Positions 1-10,286 of a DNA stretch of 15,359 nucleotides are shown here, in pieces. Both the position numbers and the translations under genes were made by a program. Below the pieces are notes generated by a model that did not search any database, had not been told where the DNA came from, and was given only the letters and a program-made list of their open reading frames with translations. Source of the stretch: Lysobacteraceae bacterium (lineage in GTDB: Bacteria; Pseudomonadota; Gammaproteobacteria; Xanthomonadales; Wenzhouxiangellaceae); assembly GCA_020201235.1 (NCBI GenBank), contig JAIVHD010000011.1, forward strand, positions 1-15,359, in the 5' to 3' direction. How positions within the stretch are numbered: the first letter of the stretch is position 1; every line of letters begins with the position of its first letter.

Positions 1-410
1 GCTATCCGCTGGTTGATTGCAAGGCCACCTTGTTCGACGGTTCGTACCATGAAGTGGATTCGTCGGAAATGGCCTTTAAGATTGCCGGCTCCATGGCCAT
101 GCGCGACGGCGTGCTGAAAGCCAGCCCCGTGCTGCTCGAACCCATGATGAAAGTCGAGGTTGTGACGCCGGAAGATTATATGGGCGATGTCATGGGCGAT
201 CTAAATCGTCGCCGCGGCCTGGTCCAGGGTATGGAAGACATGCCGGCCGGCAAGGTGATCCGCGCGCATGTGCCGCTGGCCGAAATGTTCGGCTATGCCA
301 CCGACCTGAGATCGATGAGTCAGGGCCGGGCGAACTACACCATGGAATTTCTCAATTACGCCGAAGCGCCGAACAGCGTGGCGGATGAAGTCATCAAGAA
401 AACCGCATAA
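1..410 (+). CDS. fusA: Elongation factor G, C-terminal fragment (partial at window edge)
   Basis: EF-G is the GTPase that drives ribosomal translocation and, with RRF, ribosome recycling. Only the last 135 residues are here; the frame is open from base 3 and the 5' part lies outside the window. Visible are the end of domain IV ([16 protein letters not shown]) and domain V ([43 protein letters not shown]), the usual order near the EF-G C-terminus. The GTPase domain is not in the window, so its motifs cannot be checked. It sits 32 nt upstream of tuf, the classic str-operon order rpsL-rpsG-fusA-tuf. No sign of truncation at the C-terminus. Confidence 0.97.
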   Translation, partial: YPLVDCKATLFDGSYHEVDSSEMAFKIAGSMAMRDGVLKASPVLLEPMMKVEVVTPEDYMGDVMGDLNRRRGLVQGMEDMPAGKVIRAHVPLAEMFGYATDLRSMSQGRANYTMEFLNYAEAPNSVADEVIKKTA

Positions 411-442
411 GAACGCGATCAGAACGCGAGAGGAACGATTCA

Positions 443-1633
<1,191 letters not shown>

Positions 1634-1687
1634 GGGAAGGGCAGAGCCAAAAAAATTGTTCTTTGACAGACTAAAGGCGTAACGGCA

Positions 1688-1999
1688 ATGGCCGAACAGA
1701 GAATTCGTATTCGTTTGAAGGGCTTCGATCACCGCTTGATCGATCGCTCGACGCAGGAAATCGTCGAGACGGCGAAGCGGACAGGCGCTCAAGTCCGGGG
1801 GCCGATTCCGCTTCCGACGCGGAAAGAGCGCTACACCGTCCTGATTTCACCGCATGTCAACAAAGATGCGCGCGACCAGTACGAGATTCGCACGCACAAA
1901 CGTTTGATGGATATCGTGGATCCCAACGACAAGACTGTGGATGCACTGATGAAACTCGATCTGGCCGCCGGTGTCGACGTCCAGATCAAGCTGTACTGA
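1688..1999 (+). CDS. rpsJ: 30S ribosomal protein S10 (uS10)
   Basis: S10 is a head protein of the 30S subunit. As NusE it also takes part in Nus-factor antitermination. It has 103 residues, identical in length to E. coli S10. Family motifs seen are the N-terminal [29 protein letters not shown] and the C-terminal [13 protein letters not shown] lies about 10 nt before the ATG. It opens the S10 gene group, but only 54 nt separate it from tuf. That is too short for the long L4-responsive S10 leader known from E. coli, so it is probably cotranscribed with the str genes. The gap contains TTGACA (1663-1668) but no acceptable -10 element at the right distance. Confidence 0.99.
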   Translation: MAEQRIRIRLKGFDHRLIDRSTQEIVETAKRTGAQVRGPIPLPTRKERYTVLISPHVNKDARDQYEIRTHKRLMDIVDPNDKTVDALMKLDLAAGVDVQIKLY

Positions 2000-2014
2000 C
2001 AAGGATTAGCAGTC

Positions 2015-2653
2015 ATGGCAATTGGAATCATTGGACGCAAGCGAGGCATGACCCGTGTTTTTATCGAGGATGGCACCTCCATTCCGGTAACTGTGGTCGA
2101 GGTCGGCCCGAACCGAGTCACCCAGGTCCGCGACCTGGAGCGTGATGGCTATTCGGCAATCCAGATCACCACCGGCAACCGTCGTGCGTCTCTAGTCAAC
2201 AGTCCTGCCGCCGGGCATTTTCGCAAGGCAGGCGTGGAGCCGGGTGACGGCCTGTGGGAATTCCGTCTGGAAAAGAGCGACGGTACGCCACCGGAAGTCG
2301 GCTCGGAAATCACCGTTGATCGTTTCGAAAGCGGTCAAAAAGTGGATGTCACCGGAACCAGCAAGGGTAAGGGTTTCGCAGGTGTCATCAAGCGCTATAA
2401 CTTCCGCATGCAGGACGCAACCCATGGCAACTCCCTGTCGCATCGCGCGCCTGGGTCCATTGGTCAGTGCCAGACGCCGGGGCGTGTCTTTAAAGGCAAG
2501 AAGATGGCGGGCCATATGGGGTCAGAGCGCATCACCACGCTGAATCTCGAGGTCGTGCGGGTTGATCCCGAGCGCAACCTGCTGTTGATTCGCGGTGCCG
2601 TGCCCGGCGCTCCGGGTGGCCACGTCATGGTCCGTCCGTCGGTGAAGTCCTAA
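2015..2653 (+). CDS. rplC: 50S ribosomal protein L3 (uL3)
   Basis: L3 is an early-assembly 50S protein whose extension reaches towards the peptidyl transferase centre. It has 212 residues (about 209 in E. coli). Seen are the N-terminal [11 protein letters not shown], the central [20 protein letters not shown] and the conserved loop [20 protein letters not shown]. This loop contains the glutamine that PrmB methylates in E. coli; whether that happens here is inference. AAGGAT precedes the ATG. It lies 15 nt after rpsJ and 16 nt before rplD, consistent with one transcript. Confidence 0.98.
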   Translation: MAIGIIGRKRGMTRVFIEDGTSIPVTVVEVGPNRVTQVRDLERDGYSAIQITTGNRRASLVNSPAAGHFRKAGVEPGDGLWEFRLEKSDGTPPEVGSEITVDRFESGQKVDVTGTSKGKGFAGVIKRYNFRMQDATHGNSLSHRAPGSIGQCQTPGRVFKGKKMAGHMGSERITTLNLEVVRVDPERNLLLIRGAVPGAPGGHVMVRPSVKS

Positions 2654-2669
2654 TAAAAGGTAAATGACT

Positions 2670-3275
2670 ATGGAACTCGCAATCACAGGCGGAAGCAGCA
2701 AGATCCGGGTCGAAGAGTCGGTGTTTAACCGGCCATTCTCCGAAGCTCTGGTGCACCAGGTAGTTACCGCCTACCTGGCCGGCGGGCGTGCCGGCACAAA
2801 GGCCCAGAAAAATCGCGCGGCTGTATCCGGCGGCGGACGCAAGCCCTGGCGTCAGAAAGGTACAGGCAATGCGCGTGCAGGCACCATTCGCAGCCCGTTG
2901 TGGCGCAGCGGTGGCGTGACCTTCGCGGCCAGCCCGCGCGACCACTCGAAAAAGGTCAATCGCAAGATGTATCGCGCTGCGATCGCTTCGATCATTTCGG
3001 AGCTGGTTCGGCAGGATCGCTTGATGGTGGTCGAACAGTTGGCCGTTGCTGAGCCTAAAACCCGGATACTGCTCGACCAATTGCGCGAACTCGCTTTCGA
3101 CTCCGGGCTGATCGTTGATACCGAACTTGAAGGCGACCTGTTCCTGGCTAGCCGGAATATTGCGCATGTCCACGTGGTTTCGGTGGACCAACTCGATCCG
3201 GTCAGTTTGGTCGGAGCCGACAAAGTTATTATGACGACGGCGGCGATTTCCAGGATTCAGGAGTGGTTGGCATGA
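2670..3275 (+). CDS. rplD: 50S ribosomal protein L4 (uL4)
   Basis: L4 binds 23S rRNA early in assembly, and its extended loop lines the exit tunnel. In E. coli it also represses the S10 operon. The start at 2670 gives 201 residues, the E. coli length, with AAAGG about 9 nt upstream. The in-frame ATG at 2664 is only 3 nt from that site and would add just Met-Thr. Motifs are FNRPFSEALVHQVV, the loop KPWRQKGTGNARAGTIRSPLWRSGG, and the C-terminal LVGADKVIMT. Its stop overlaps the start of rplW by 4 nt (ATGA), which suggests coupled translation. L4 feedback on this operon is uncertain because no long leader precedes rpsJ. Confidence 0.97.
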   Translation: MELAITGGSSKIRVEESVFNRPFSEALVHQVVTAYLAGGRAGTKAQKNRAAVSGGGRKPWRQKGTGNARAGTIRSPLWRSGGVTFAASPRDHSKKVNRKMYRAAIASIISELVRQDRLMVVEQLAVAEPKTRILLDQLRELAFDSGLIVDTELEGDLFLASRNIAHVHVVSVDQLDPVSLVGADKVIMTTAAISRIQEWLA

Positions 3276-3568
3276 ACCAGCAACGCATGTATCAGATTAT
3301 TCGGATGCCGCACGTTTCGGAAAAAACGGCGCGCCTCCAGGCCGATTCCAACCAATACGTGTTTGAAGTCGTGCGGGATGCCGACAAGGCTGAAATTCGT
3401 CAGGCCGTGGAAGGCCTGTTTGACGTAAATGTTGAAGATGTTCGCGTGGTCAACGTCAAGGGCAAAGCCAAGACGTTTCGGATGCGGCAAGGACGCCAGA
3501 GGACCTGGAAAAAGGCCTATGTCCGTGTCCAGGCCGGCCAGACGATCGAACAACTGAACGCAGAATAA
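3272..3568 (+). CDS. rplW: 50S ribosomal protein L23 (uL23)
   Basis: L23 sits at the polypeptide exit and is the docking site for trigger factor and SRP. I chose the ATG at 3272 (98 residues; E. coli about 100). It has AGGAG 8 nt upstream, overlaps the rplD stop as ATGA, and gives the family-like N-terminus [19 protein letters not shown] start 9 nt earlier is open but has no such spacing. Other features are the early PHVSEK motif, the central [16 protein letters not shown] and the KAYVRVQAG strand near the end. It is complete and collinear with L23. Confidence 0.97.
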   Translation: MNQQRMYQIIRMPHVSEKTARLQADSNQYVFEVVRDADKAEIRQAVEGLFDVNVEDVRVVNVKGKAKTFRMRQGRQRTWKKAYVRVQAGQTIEQLNAE

Positions 3569-3588
3569 GGGTTAGCCGGGAAATCACC

Positions 3589-4416
3589 ATGGCAATTGTT
3601 AAGGCAAAACCAACTTCACCGGGCCGTCGAGGCGTCGTCAGCATAAGGCATGACCACCTCTGGAAAGGCAAGCCATTTGAAGCGCTGACCGAGCCGAAGA
3701 AGTCTAAGGGCGGCAGAAACAATAACGGTCGAATCACCACCCGTCACCAGGGCGGTGGACACAAGCAGCGTTATCGCGTGATCGATTTCAAGCGCGACAA
3801 GGATGGTATCCGAGGCCTGGTTGAGCGGGTCGAGTATGACCCGAATCGAAGCGCACATATCGCTCTGATCAAATACAACGACGGCGAGCGCCGCTATATC
3901 CTGGCACCGCGTAATATGCGAGAAGGCGACGAGGTAGTCAGTGGAGCCGAGGCACCGATCAAGCCTGGTAACGCAATGATGTTGCGTTCCATTCCGGTCG
4001 GTACGACGGTACACAACGTCGAGCTTAAGCCGGGCAAAGGCGGACAGCTTGCGCGCTCGGCCGGCGCATCGATGCAGCTGGTAGCTCGTGAAGGACGCTA
4101 CGCCACGCTGTTGCTGCGCTCCGGTGAGATGCGCAAGGTCAATACTCAGTGCCGCGCATCAATCGGGCAGGTTTCGAACAACGAGCACAACCTCGAGAAG
4201 CTCGGCAAAGCTGGCGCGACCCGCTGGCGCGGTGTGCGACCGACGGTCCGCGGCGTGGTCATGAACCCGGTCGACCACCCTCACGGTGGCGGCGAAGGTC
4301 GTACCTCGGGCGGACGTCATCCGGTGACCCCTTGGGGTGTTCAGACCAAGGGCAAGCGGACCCGGTCCAATAAGCGCACAACGCAATTCATTGTTCGCCA
4401 GCGTAAACGCAAGTAA
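3589..4416 (+). CDS. rplB: 50S ribosomal protein L2 (uL2)
   Basis: L2 is one of the most conserved 50S proteins. It is needed for subunit association and for shaping the peptidyl transferase centre. It has 275 residues (about 273 in E. coli). Seen are [20 protein letters not shown] (46-65), the OB/SH3-like core, and the hallmark [14 protein letters not shown] (225-238), whose H230 matches the conserved functional histidine. The end is rich in Lys and Arg, as is normal for the family. It lies 20 nt after rplW and 12 nt before rpsS. No anomaly seen. Confidence 0.99.
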   Translation: MAIVKAKPTSPGRRGVVSIRHDHLWKGKPFEALTEPKKSKGGRNNNGRITTRHQGGGHKQRYRVIDFKRDKDGIRGLVERVEYDPNRSAHIALIKYNDGERRYILAPRNMREGDEVVSGAEAPIKPGNAMMLRSIPVGTTVHNVELKPGKGGQLARSAGASMQLVAREGRYATLLLRSGEMRKVNTQCRASIGQVSNNEHNLEKLGKAGATRWRGVRPTVRGVVMNPVDHPHGGGEGRTSGGRHPVTPWGVQTKGKRTRSNKRTTQFIVRQRKRK

Positions 4417-4428
4417 CAGGAAATCGCA

Positions 4429-4701
4429 ATGCCACGTTCACTTAAGAAAGGGCCGTTCATCGATCACCATCTGCACGCCAAAGTGCAGACAGCGCTGGCG
4501 GCAAACAGCAAGCGGCCGATCAAGACCTGGTCTCGTCGTTCCATGGTTCTGCCCGACATGGTCGGTCTCACCATTGCTGTTCACAATGGCCGCCAGCATG
4601 TGCCGGTGCTGATCAACGAAAATATGGTTGGTCACAAATTGGGCGAATTTGCCCCAACGCGTACCTTTAAGGGTCACGTCGCTGACCGCAAGACGAAGTA
4701 A
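4429..4701 (+). CDS. rpsS: 30S ribosomal protein S19 (uS19)
   Basis: S19 is a 30S head protein that pairs with S13 and contacts 16S rRNA near the A site and the intersubunit bridges. It has 90 residues (about 92 in E. coli). Family sequence is seen throughout: [39 protein letters not shown] and [26 protein letters not shown] lies just upstream of the ATG. It is the usual neighbour between rplB and rplV. Complete. Confidence 0.98.
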   Translation: MPRSLKKGPFIDHHLHAKVQTALAANSKRPIKTWSRRSMVLPDMVGLTIAVHNGRQHVPVLINENMVGHKLGEFAPTRTFKGHVADRKTK

Positions 4702-4715
4702 GGATGGGTTTGTCA

Positions 4716-5048
4716 ATGGAAACCACTGCAATATTACGAGGAGCTCGTCTTTCGGCACAAAAAGCCCGGCTGATTGCCGACCAGGTTCGTGGTCTGCCGG
4801 TCGAGCGCGCCGACGAGTTGTTGAGTTTCAGCACCAAGAAGGGTGCTCATATCGTTCGCAAGGTGCTCCTCAGCGCCGTCGCAAACGCGGAGCACAACGA
4901 AGGTGCCGACATTGACGAGCTCAAAATCAGCACCATAATGGTCGATGAAGGTCCGACGCTGAAGCGTGGTCGTGCTCGGGCAAAAGGCCGTTACACACGC
5001 ATCCTGAAGCGTACCAGCCACATCACGATCACGGTCGCGGAGCAATAA
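4716..5048 (+). CDS. rplV: 50S ribosomal protein L22 (uL22)
   Basis: L22 binds 23S rRNA in early assembly, and its beta-hairpin lines the exit tunnel near the macrolide site. I chose the ATG at 4716, which gives 110 residues like E. coli, begins [19 protein letters not shown] as the family does, and has AAGGA about 11 nt upstream. The ATG at 4704 directly abuts that AAGG and would add MGLS, so it is unlikely. Motifs are [12 protein letters not shown], the tunnel hairpin [16 protein letters not shown], and the C-terminal [12 protein letters not shown]. The hairpin shows no obvious insertion or deletion of the kind linked to macrolide resistance. Confidence 0.97.
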   Translation: METTAILRGARLSAQKARLIADQVRGLPVERADELLSFSTKKGAHIVRKVLLSAVANAEHNEGADIDELKISTIMVDEGPTLKRGRARAKGRYTRILKRTSHITITVAEQ

Positions 5049-5057
5049 GGAAAAGTT

Positions 5058-5747
5058 ATGGGTCAGAAGGTACATCCAACCGGAATCCGGCTGGGCATCT
5101 CCAAGGACTGGAATGCCCGGTGGTACGCCGAGCGTCAGGAATTCGCCGATAATCTCAACAGTGATCTGGCCGCGCGTCGGTTCATTGAAAAAGAGTTGTC
5201 ACAAGCCGCTGTCAGCCATGTTCATATCGAGCGACCGGCAAAACAGGCGCAGGTGACGATTCATACGGCCAGGCCGGGTATCGTGATTGGCAAGAAGGGC
5301 GAAGATATCGAGCGTTTACGGCGCAAATTGACCGATATTTTAAAGGTCCCGACGGCGGTCAGCGTAACCGAGATACGCAAACCCGAGTTGGATGCAAAAC
5401 TGGTCGCGGAAAGCATCGCGCAGCAGCTCGAGAAGCGCATCATGTTCCGGCGAGCGATGAAGCGCGCGGTTGGCAACGCGATTCGGCTCGGTGCCCAGGG
5501 CATCAAGGTGCAGGTTGGAGGCCGACTGAACGGGGCTGATATCGCACGGTCTGAGTGGTATCGGGAAGGACGCGTGCCGCTGCATACGCTGCGCGCCGGC
5601 GTTGATTACGGCGTCGCAACCGCCCGGACGACCTACGGTGTCATTGGCGTCAAGGTTTGGGTCTACACCGGCGACGTGTTTGACCTGCACGCTGAGAAAC
5701 AAGAGGAAAAGAAACCGTCGCGCAAGGGCGGAGGTCGGGAGAACTGA
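5058..5747 (+). CDS. rpsC: 30S ribosomal protein S3 (uS3)
   Basis: S3 forms part of the mRNA entry channel and its helicase on the 30S head. It has 229 residues (about 233 in E. coli). Seen are the N-terminal [18 protein letters not shown], the type II KH domain with the GxxG loop GKKG (78-81), and the C-terminal domain with [24 protein letters not shown] and [19 protein letters not shown]. The Lys/Glu-rich tail ([14 protein letters not shown]) is typical and poorly conserved. Its stop is one base before the rplP start, so the two genes are probably translationally coupled. Confidence 0.98.
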   Translation: MGQKVHPTGIRLGISKDWNARWYAERQEFADNLNSDLAARRFIEKELSQAAVSHVHIERPAKQAQVTIHTARPGIVIGKKGEDIERLRRKLTDILKVPTAVSVTEIRKPELDAKLVAESIAQQLEKRIMFRRAMKRAVGNAIRLGAQGIKVQVGGRLNGADIARSEWYREGRVPLHTLRAGVDYGVATARTTYGVIGVKVWVYTGDVFDLHAEKQEEKKPSRKGGGREN

Positions 5748-5748
5748 A

Positions 5749-6159
5749 ATGCTGCAACCGAAGCGAACAAAATTTAGAAAGCAGCAAAAGGGTCGAAACC
5801 GCGGTCTTGCCCAGGTGGGCAATAAAGTCAGTTTCGGCGAATACGCGCTGCAGGCGACCACTAGAGGTTTCATCACCGCCCGCCAGATTGAGGCCGCGCG
5901 ACGCGCGATTACACGCCATGTAAAGCGTGGCGGCAAGTTGTGGATTCGGGTTTTTCCGGACAAACCGATCACCAAAAAGCCGGTCGAAGTGCGGATGGGC
6001 AAAGGCAAGGGCAACGTCGAGTATTGGGTTGCCGCGATACAGCCCGGCCGTGTCATTTACGAAATTCAGGGCGTCAGCGAGGATGTCGCGCGAGAAGCGT
6101 TTCGGCGCGCTGCGGCCAAGCTGAGTGTTAAGACAACCATTGTTGCGAGGTCGCTGTAA
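5749..6159 (+). CDS. rplP: 50S ribosomal protein L16 (uL16)
   Basis: L16 helps shape the A-site tRNA region of the 50S subunit and joins late in assembly. The start at 5749 gives 136 residues, the E. coli length, with the invariant N-terminus [19 protein letters not shown]. The frame is open upstream, but that part lies inside rpsC and is not coding in this frame. GGGAGA sits before the ATG. Seen are [21 protein letters not shown], and [15 protein letters not shown], which carries the arginine hydroxylated by RoxA in E. coli (modification here is inference). The stop TAA shares one base with the rpmC ATG. Confidence 0.98.
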   Translation: MLQPKRTKFRKQQKGRNRGLAQVGNKVSFGEYALQATTRGFITARQIEAARRAITRHVKRGGKLWIRVFPDKPITKKPVEVRMGKGKGNVEYWVAAIQPGRVIYEIQGVSEDVAREAFRRAAAKLSVKTTIVARSL

Positions 6160-6356
6160 TGAAGGCGAGCGAAGTCAGGACCAAGTCGACCCAAGAACTT
6201 CGCGACATGCTTGTCGCGTTACGCAAGCGTCAGTTTGAGTTGCGCATGCAGATGGGTACCGGCCAATTGAACGAGCTGCATCAATTGCGTGAAGTGCGCC
6301 GTGATATTGCGCGCGTCAAAACCGTCATCAACAGTGCGCAGGGTAGCGAATCATGA
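6159..6356 (+). CDS. rpmC: 50S ribosomal protein L29 (uL29)
   Basis: L29 is a small helical 50S protein near the tunnel exit, beside L23. It has 65 residues (63 in E. coli). Seen are [18 protein letters not shown], the helix [35 protein letters not shown] with the family QLxxxHxLRxVRRxIARxKT pattern, and a short tail. It overlaps rplP by one base and rpsQ by four (ATGA), so it is tightly coupled on both sides. Confidence 0.97.
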   Translation: MKASEVRTKSTQELRDMLVALRKRQFELRMQMGTGQLNELHQLREVRRDIARVKTVINSAQGSES

Positions 6357-6622
6357 GCGAAGTATCCAACAACAACCGCGTCGAGCACGTTGCCACTGGC
6401 AAGGTGATCAGCAACAGGATGGACAAGACTGTGACGGTGCGCTTGGAGCGGCAGATCAAACACCCGCTTTACGGTAAGTATATGCGTCGGTCGAGCAAGG
6501 TCCACGCGCACGACGAAAATAACGAGTGCAACGAAGGCGATACCGTAAGGATAGCGCCCGGTCGGCCGATTTCCAGGACAAAGAGCTGGAAAGTCGTTGA
6601 AATTCTTGAGCGGGCCCAGTAA
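6353..6622 (+). CDS. rpsQ: 30S ribosomal protein S17 (uS17)
   Basis: S17 is an OB-fold primary binder of 16S rRNA at the 5' domain. It has 89 residues (84 in E. coli). Seen are the early [37 protein letters not shown] with the conserved K-x-x-x-HDE segment, and the C-terminal [23 protein letters not shown]. The start overlaps the rpmC stop as ATGA. It is the last gene of the S10 group; rplN follows after 17 nt with no terminator visible, so transcription probably continues into the spc genes. Confidence 0.98.
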   Translation: MSEVSNNNRVEHVATGKVISNRMDKTVTVRLERQIKHPLYGKYMRRSSKVHAHDENNECNEGDTVRIAPGRPISRTKSWKVVEILERAQ

Positions 6623-6639
6623 ACGGAGCAGGAAAGACC

Positions 6640-7008
6640 ATGATTCAGATGCAAAGTAGGCTGTCAGCTGCGGACAACAGCGGTGCCCGTGAAGTGATGT
6701 GTATCAAGGTTCTCGGTGGCTCCAAGCGGCGCTACGCGAACATTGGCGATGTGATCAAGGTCACTGTCAAAGATGCGATTCCGCGCGGCAAGGTCAAGAA
6801 AGGCGAGGTCTATAACGCCGTGGTCGTTCGCACCCGCAAGGGTGTGCGCCGGCGCGACGGCTCGCTGATCCGTTTCGACGGTAACGCGGCGGTCATCCTC
6901 AACAATAAGCTGGAGCCGATCGGAACGCGTATTTTTGGTCCAGTGACGCGCGAACTTCGAGGCGAGCGATTCATGAAGATCATTTCACTCGCGCCCGAAG
7001 TGCTGTAA
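6640..7008 (+). CDS. rplN: 50S ribosomal protein L14 (uL14)
   Basis: L14 lies at the subunit interface of the 50S, forms intersubunit bridges, and is the docking site of the silencing factor RsfS. It has 122 residues (123 in E. coli). It is highly conserved throughout: [64 protein letters not shown] and [12 protein letters not shown] at the end. CAGGAAAG precedes the ATG. First gene of the spc group; I see no separate promoter in the 17 nt before it. Confidence 0.98.
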   Translation: MIQMQSRLSAADNSGAREVMCIKVLGGSKRRYANIGDVIKVTVKDAIPRGKVKKGEVYNAVVVRTRKGVRRRDGSLIRFDGNAAVILNNKLEPIGTRIFGPVTRELRGERFMKIISLAPEVL

Positions 7009-7021
7009 GGAGTCTATACAG

Positions 7022-7339
7022 ATGCAACGGATACGAAAAGGTGACGAAATTGTCGTGATCGCGGGTCGCAGCAAGGGCCAGCGTGGGCACGTTCTGAAGG
7101 TGCTGGCCGGCGAACGACTGCTGGTCGAGAACGTGAACATGATCAAGCGTCATACCAAACCGGACCCCCAGCGCCAACAGCCTGGTGGAATTGTCGAGCG
7201 CGAAGCGCCGATTCAGAATTCCAATGTCATGCTGTACAACCCGGCGACCGATCGTGGCGATCGAGTCGGGTTTAAGCTGCTGGAAGATGGCCGAAAGGTG
7301 CGGATCTTCCGCTCCACCGGTGAAGTTGTCGATATTTGA
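7022..7339 (+). CDS. rplX: 50S ribosomal protein L24 (uL24)
   Basis: L24 is an assembly initiator of the 50S subunit and sits near the tunnel exit. It has 105 residues (104 in E. coli). The N-terminal KOW motif is clear: [23 protein letters not shown], followed by [17 protein letters not shown] and [20 protein letters not shown]. The C-terminal strand [20 protein letters not shown] is intact. AAGGAGTC lies upstream of the ATG. Gap of 13 nt to rplN and 11 nt to rplE. Confidence 0.98.
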   Translation: MQRIRKGDEIVVIAGRSKGQRGHVLKVLAGERLLVENVNMIKRHTKPDPQRQQPGGIVEREAPIQNSNVMLYNPATDRGDRVGFKLLEDGRKVRIFRSTGEVVDI

Positions 7340-7350
7340 GGCGAAATCTA

Positions 7351-7893
7351 ATGAGCAGGTTGAAGGAATATTATCGCGATACGGTCATGGGCCAGCTTAA
7401 AGAAAAGTTTGGCTACAAGAACGTAATGCAGATCCCGCGACTCGAGAAGATCACGATCAACATGGGTCTCGGGGAAGCCGTCGGTGACAAGAAAGTCATT
7501 GAAAAGGCGGTCGGTGATTTGACCCAGATTGCGGGCCAAAAACCGATTGTGACTGTGGCGCGAAAGTCGGTTGCGAGTTTCAAGATTCGCGACGGGTACC
7601 CGATTGGCGCAAAGGTCACGCTGCGCAGCGAGCGCATGTACGAGTTTTTCGACAGGCTTGTGGCCGTCGCGTTGCCGCGCGTACGCGATTTTCGCGGAGT
7701 CAGTCCGCGCTCGTTCGATGGCCGCGGCAATTTCAATATGGGCGTCACCGAGCAAATTATTTTCCCGGAAATCAACTACGATCAGGTCGATGCGATCCGT
7801 GGAATGGACATCGCAATCACGACGTCGGCAAAAAATAATGATGAAGGCCGGGCGCTTCTCGAAGCCTTCGGTTTTCCATTCCGGGAACGCTAA
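7351..7893 (+). CDS. rplE: 50S ribosomal protein L5 (uL5)
   Basis: L5 belongs to the 5S rRNP with L18 and contacts P-site tRNA. I chose the ATG at 7351, which gives 180 residues (179 in E. coli), begins [12 protein letters not shown] and has GAGG about 9 nt upstream. An in-frame TTG at 7336 overlaps the rplX stop and would only add five residues. Motifs are [66 protein letters not shown] and [11 protein letters not shown]. The protein is complete. Confidence 0.97.
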   Translation: MSRLKEYYRDTVMGQLKEKFGYKNVMQIPRLEKITINMGLGEAVGDKKVIEKAVGDLTQIAGQKPIVTVARKSVASFKIRDGYPIGAKVTLRSERMYEFFDRLVAVALPRVRDFRGVSPRSFDGRGNFNMGVTEQIIFPEINYDQVDAIRGMDIAITTSAKNNDEGRALLEAFGFPFRER

Positions 7894-7908
7894 GGAGTTA
7901 TACAAGGT

Positions 7909-8214
7909 ATGGCCAAGAAATCAATGATCGAGCGCGATGTCAAGCGAACCGGGCTTGTCGGAAAATATGCCGCCAAGCGTGCAGAGCTCAAGCGCATCAT
8001 TACCGACCCCGGCACCGAATTCGAAGACCAGCAGGCCGCGATTTTTGCCTTAAGCAAGCTGCCCCGCGATTCCAGTCCGGCACGCGGCCGAAATCGCTGT
8101 CGTCAGACCGGGCGCCCGCGTGGCTATTACCGCAAATTCGGCATGGCGCGCAATAAATTGCGCGAAGCCGCAATGAACGGCGACATTCCAGGCCTTCGCA
8201 AGGCCAGCTGGTAA
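7909..8214 (+). CDS. rpsN: 30S ribosomal protein S14 (uS14), zinc-free type
   Basis: S14 is a late-joining 30S head protein. It has 101 residues, exactly the E. coli length. The long form lacks the CxxC...CxxC zinc ribbon of the short form: the region reads [21 protein letters not shown], with only one cysteine (so C-minus). The N-terminal [20 protein letters not shown] and the C-terminal [22 protein letters not shown] are typical. The C-minus type fits a gammaproteobacterium. TAAGGAGTTATAC lies before the start. Confidence 0.98.
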   Translation: MAKKSMIERDVKRTGLVGKYAAKRAELKRIITDPGTEFEDQQAAIFALSKLPRDSSPARGRNRCRQTGRPRGYYRKFGMARNKLREAAMNGDIPGLRKASW

Positions 8215-8229
8215 AGAGGAACATTAAAA

Positions 8230-8625
8230 ATGAGCATGAATGATCCAATCGCCGATATGTTGACGCGGGTTCGAAACGCGCAAGGCGTGCGAAAAAAGAC
8301 CGTATCCATGCCGGCCTCAAAGGTGAAGCTGGCGATCGCGGCGGTGTTGAAGGCCGAAGGCTATATTTCTGAATTCCAGGAAACCGGTGACGGCGTCAAA
8401 CGCGAACTTGAGATCGAGTTGAAGTATGTTGAAGGCAAGGGCGTGATCGATATGGTTCGCCGTATCAGCAGGCCCGGCCGCCGGCTTTATCTGGCCGCCG
8501 GTGACCTTCCGCGCGTACAGGACGGGCTCGGCATCGCGATTGTAAGCACATCCAAGGGCGTGATGAGTGACGTCCAGGCGCGCCGCGAAGGTCACGGCGG
8601 CGAAGTTTTGTGCACGGTTGCCTGA
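8230..8625 (+). CDS. rpsH: 30S ribosomal protein S8 (uS8)
   Basis: S8 binds the central domain of 16S rRNA. In E. coli it also represses the spc operon by binding mRNA near the start of rplE. It has 131 residues (130 in E. coli). Seen are [75 protein letters not shown] and [15 protein letters not shown]. All positions of the RNA-binding C-terminal fold appear intact. S8 autoregulation here is plausible but I did not identify its mRNA target. Confidence 0.98.
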   Translation: MSMNDPIADMLTRVRNAQGVRKKTVSMPASKVKLAIAAVLKAEGYISEFQETGDGVKRELEIELKYVEGKGVIDMVRRISRPGRRLYLAAGDLPRVQDGLGIAIVSTSKGVMSDVQARREGHGGEVLCTVA

Positions 8626-8639
8626 CGGAGGAATAGACC

Positions 8640-9167
8640 ATGTCAAGAATTGCGAGTTATCCGATCGAGATACCCAAAGGGGTCGAATTCGAGCGGCAAG
8701 ATGCCAAAGTGCGGGTCAAGGGCCCGAAGGGCGATTTGTCGATGGATCTCCACCCGTCCGTCGAAATGAACAACGATGACGGCGTGTTGACTTTTACCGC
8801 CGCACCTGGCGACTCGACAGCCATGGCCGGTACGATGCGCGCACTGATCAATAACATGGTAACCGGCGTGACGGACGGCTTTGAAAAGAAGCTTTCGCTT
8901 GTAGGTGTCGGTTATCGGGCTCAGGCGCAGGGCGGGCGGCTCAATCTGCAGTTGGGATTTAGTCATCCGGTCGAGTTTGAGGTGCCCGAAGGCGTGACCG
9001 TAGAAACACCCAGCCAGACCGAAGTCCTTGTGCGCGGTGCTGACAAGCAGAAAGTCGGCCAGGTCGCGGCCAAGATTCGCGGATATCGCCCGCCGGAGCC
9101 CTATAAGGGCAAGGGCGTTCGCTACCACGGTGAGCGTGTAGTTATGAAGGAAGCCAAGAAGGCTTGA
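8640..9167 (+). CDS. rplF: 50S ribosomal protein L6 (uL6)
   Basis: L6 sits near the factor-binding site of the 50S subunit and the sarcin-ricin loop. It has 175 residues (177 in E. coli), with the two repeated L6 domains. Seen are [69 protein letters not shown] and the signature [13 protein letters not shown] near the C-terminus. ACGGAGGAATAG lies upstream of the start. Complete, with no irregularity. Confidence 0.98.
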   Translation: MSRIASYPIEIPKGVEFERQDAKVRVKGPKGDLSMDLHPSVEMNNDDGVLTFTAAPGDSTAMAGTMRALINNMVTGVTDGFEKKLSLVGVGYRAQAQGGRLNLQLGFSHPVEFEVPEGVTVETPSQTEVLVRGADKQKVGQVAAKIRGYRPPEPYKGKGVRYHGERVVMKEAKKA

Positions 9168-9177
9168 GGAATTAGAA

Positions 9178-9534
9178 ATGAGCGACAAGAATTTAAGCAG
9201 GCTTCGGCGGGCACGCAAGGCCCGGGCCCGAATCGCGCGTGGCGACAAGGCGCGCCTCTCGGTATTTCGCTCGGGCCGCCATATTTACGCGCAGGTGCTG
9301 ACGCCGGCTGGCGACCGCACCATTGCTGCGGCATCGACCGTGCAGTCGGCTGTTCGGTCGGGTCTGAAGTCGACCAGCGACCGCGAAGCGGCGGCCGCAG
9401 TGGGCAAGACGGTTGCGCAAAAGGCGATCGAAGAAGGTGTCAGCGAAGTGGCGTTCGACCGGTCCGGGTTCAAATATCACGGACGTATCAAGTCTCTGGC
9501 CGAGGCAGCTCGCGAAGCCGGACTGAAGTTTTAA
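9178..9534 (+). CDS. rplR: 50S ribosomal protein L18 (uL18)
   Basis: L18 binds 5S rRNA and helps attach it to the 50S central protuberance. It has 118 residues (117 in E. coli). Seen are the basic N-terminus [17 protein letters not shown], then [63 protein letters not shown]. The final portion is strongly family-like. TGAGGAATTAG precedes the ATG, and rplF is 10 nt upstream. Confidence 0.98.
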   Translation: MSDKNLSRLRRARKARARIARGDKARLSVFRSGRHIYAQVLTPAGDRTIAAASTVQSAVRSGLKSTSDREAAAAVGKTVAQKAIEEGVSEVAFDRSGFKYHGRIKSLAEAAREAGLKF

Positions 9535-9559
9535 TCGATAGGAATTCTGGACGATCAAT

Positions 9560-10030
9560 ATGGCGAGAGAACACGAAAGATCCGATGATTACATCGAAAA
9601 GCTGGTTGCAGTCAATCGCGTGGCCAAAGTGGTCAAGGGTGGACGCCAGTTCGGCTTCACGGCGCTGACTGTCGTCGGTGACGGCGATGGTAAAGTCGGT
9701 TTCGGATACGGCAAGGCGCGTGAAGTGCCGCTTGCCATCCAGAAAGCGATGGAAAAGGCCAGACGCGACATGAAACGGATTGGCCTGAACAAGGGCACGC
9801 TGTGGCACCCGGTAAAATCACGTCACAGTGGCTCGCGCGTGTACATGCAACCCGCCTCGGAAGGTACTGGCGTGATCGCCGGTGGCGCGATGCGCGCGGT
9901 GTTCGAAGCGGTTGGCGTTCAGAATGTTCTGGCCAAGAGTATCGGCTCGAATAATCCGATTAACCTGGTTCGGGCAACGATTAAGGGCCTGGAAAGAATC
10001 GGTCGCGCTAAAGCGCGGCAAAAGCGTTGA
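9560..10030 (+). CDS. rpsE: 30S ribosomal protein S5 (uS5)
   Basis: S5 contributes to decoding fidelity and to mRNA helicase activity at the 30S entry site, contacting S4. It has 156 residues (167 in E. coli); the difference is a shorter C-terminal tail, which varies in the family. Seen are [55 protein letters not shown] and [19 protein letters not shown]. The S4-S5 interface matters for accuracy, so this intact S5 is relevant to the damaged rpsD downstream. The S5 tail carries no obvious change that I can link to it. Confidence 0.98.
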   Translation: MAREHERSDDYIEKLVAVNRVAKVVKGGRQFGFTALTVVGDGDGKVGFGYGKAREVPLAIQKAMEKARRDMKRIGLNKGTLWHPVKSRHSGSRVYMQPASEGTGVIAGGAMRAVFEAVGVQNVLAKSIGSNNPINLVRATIKGLERIGRAKARQKR

Positions 10031-10047
10031 GGAGATCCTCGAAAATC

Positions 10048-10242
10048 ATGGCTAATTACACTGCAGACAGGCTGCGTGTCACTTTAGTGCGCAGTCCGAA
10101 TGGAAAGATTGGCAAGCACCGACTCTCGGTACGAGGGCTCGGCCTGCGGAAAATGCACCAGAGCGTCGAATTGGCAAATACGCCGGAAATTCGGGGCATG
10201 ATTCATAAGGTCGACTATCTGCTCAAGGTCGAGGAAATCTGA
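10048..10242 (+). CDS. rpmD: 50S ribosomal protein L30 (uL30)
   Basis: L30 is a small 50S protein. The start at 10048 gives 64 residues (59 in E. coli); GGAG lies upstream and the N-terminus [20 protein letters not shown] fits the family. A TTG start further upstream overlaps the rpsE stop and is unlikely. Motifs are [43 protein letters not shown]30 is missing from some bacterial groups; its presence here fits the standard spc order. The 44-nt gap to rplO is the longest before secY in this group. Confidence 0.97.
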   Translation: MANYTADRLRVTLVRSPNGKIGKHRLSVRGLGLRKMHQSVELANTPEIRGMIHKVDYLLKVEEI

Positions 10243-10286
10243 GCGGCGCCGTCGCTTCGGACAGCAATCATGGATGGAATCAAAAT

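Noticed and set aside
1663..1691. TTGACA before rpsJ as a promoter
   Set aside because: At 17 nt downstream the sequence is CAATGG, which overlaps the rpsJ start and is a poor -10.
5340..6056. Minus-strand open frame of 238 codons over rpsC and rplP
   Set aside because: It spans two clear ribosomal protein genes in the antisense direction and its sequence resembles no family I know.
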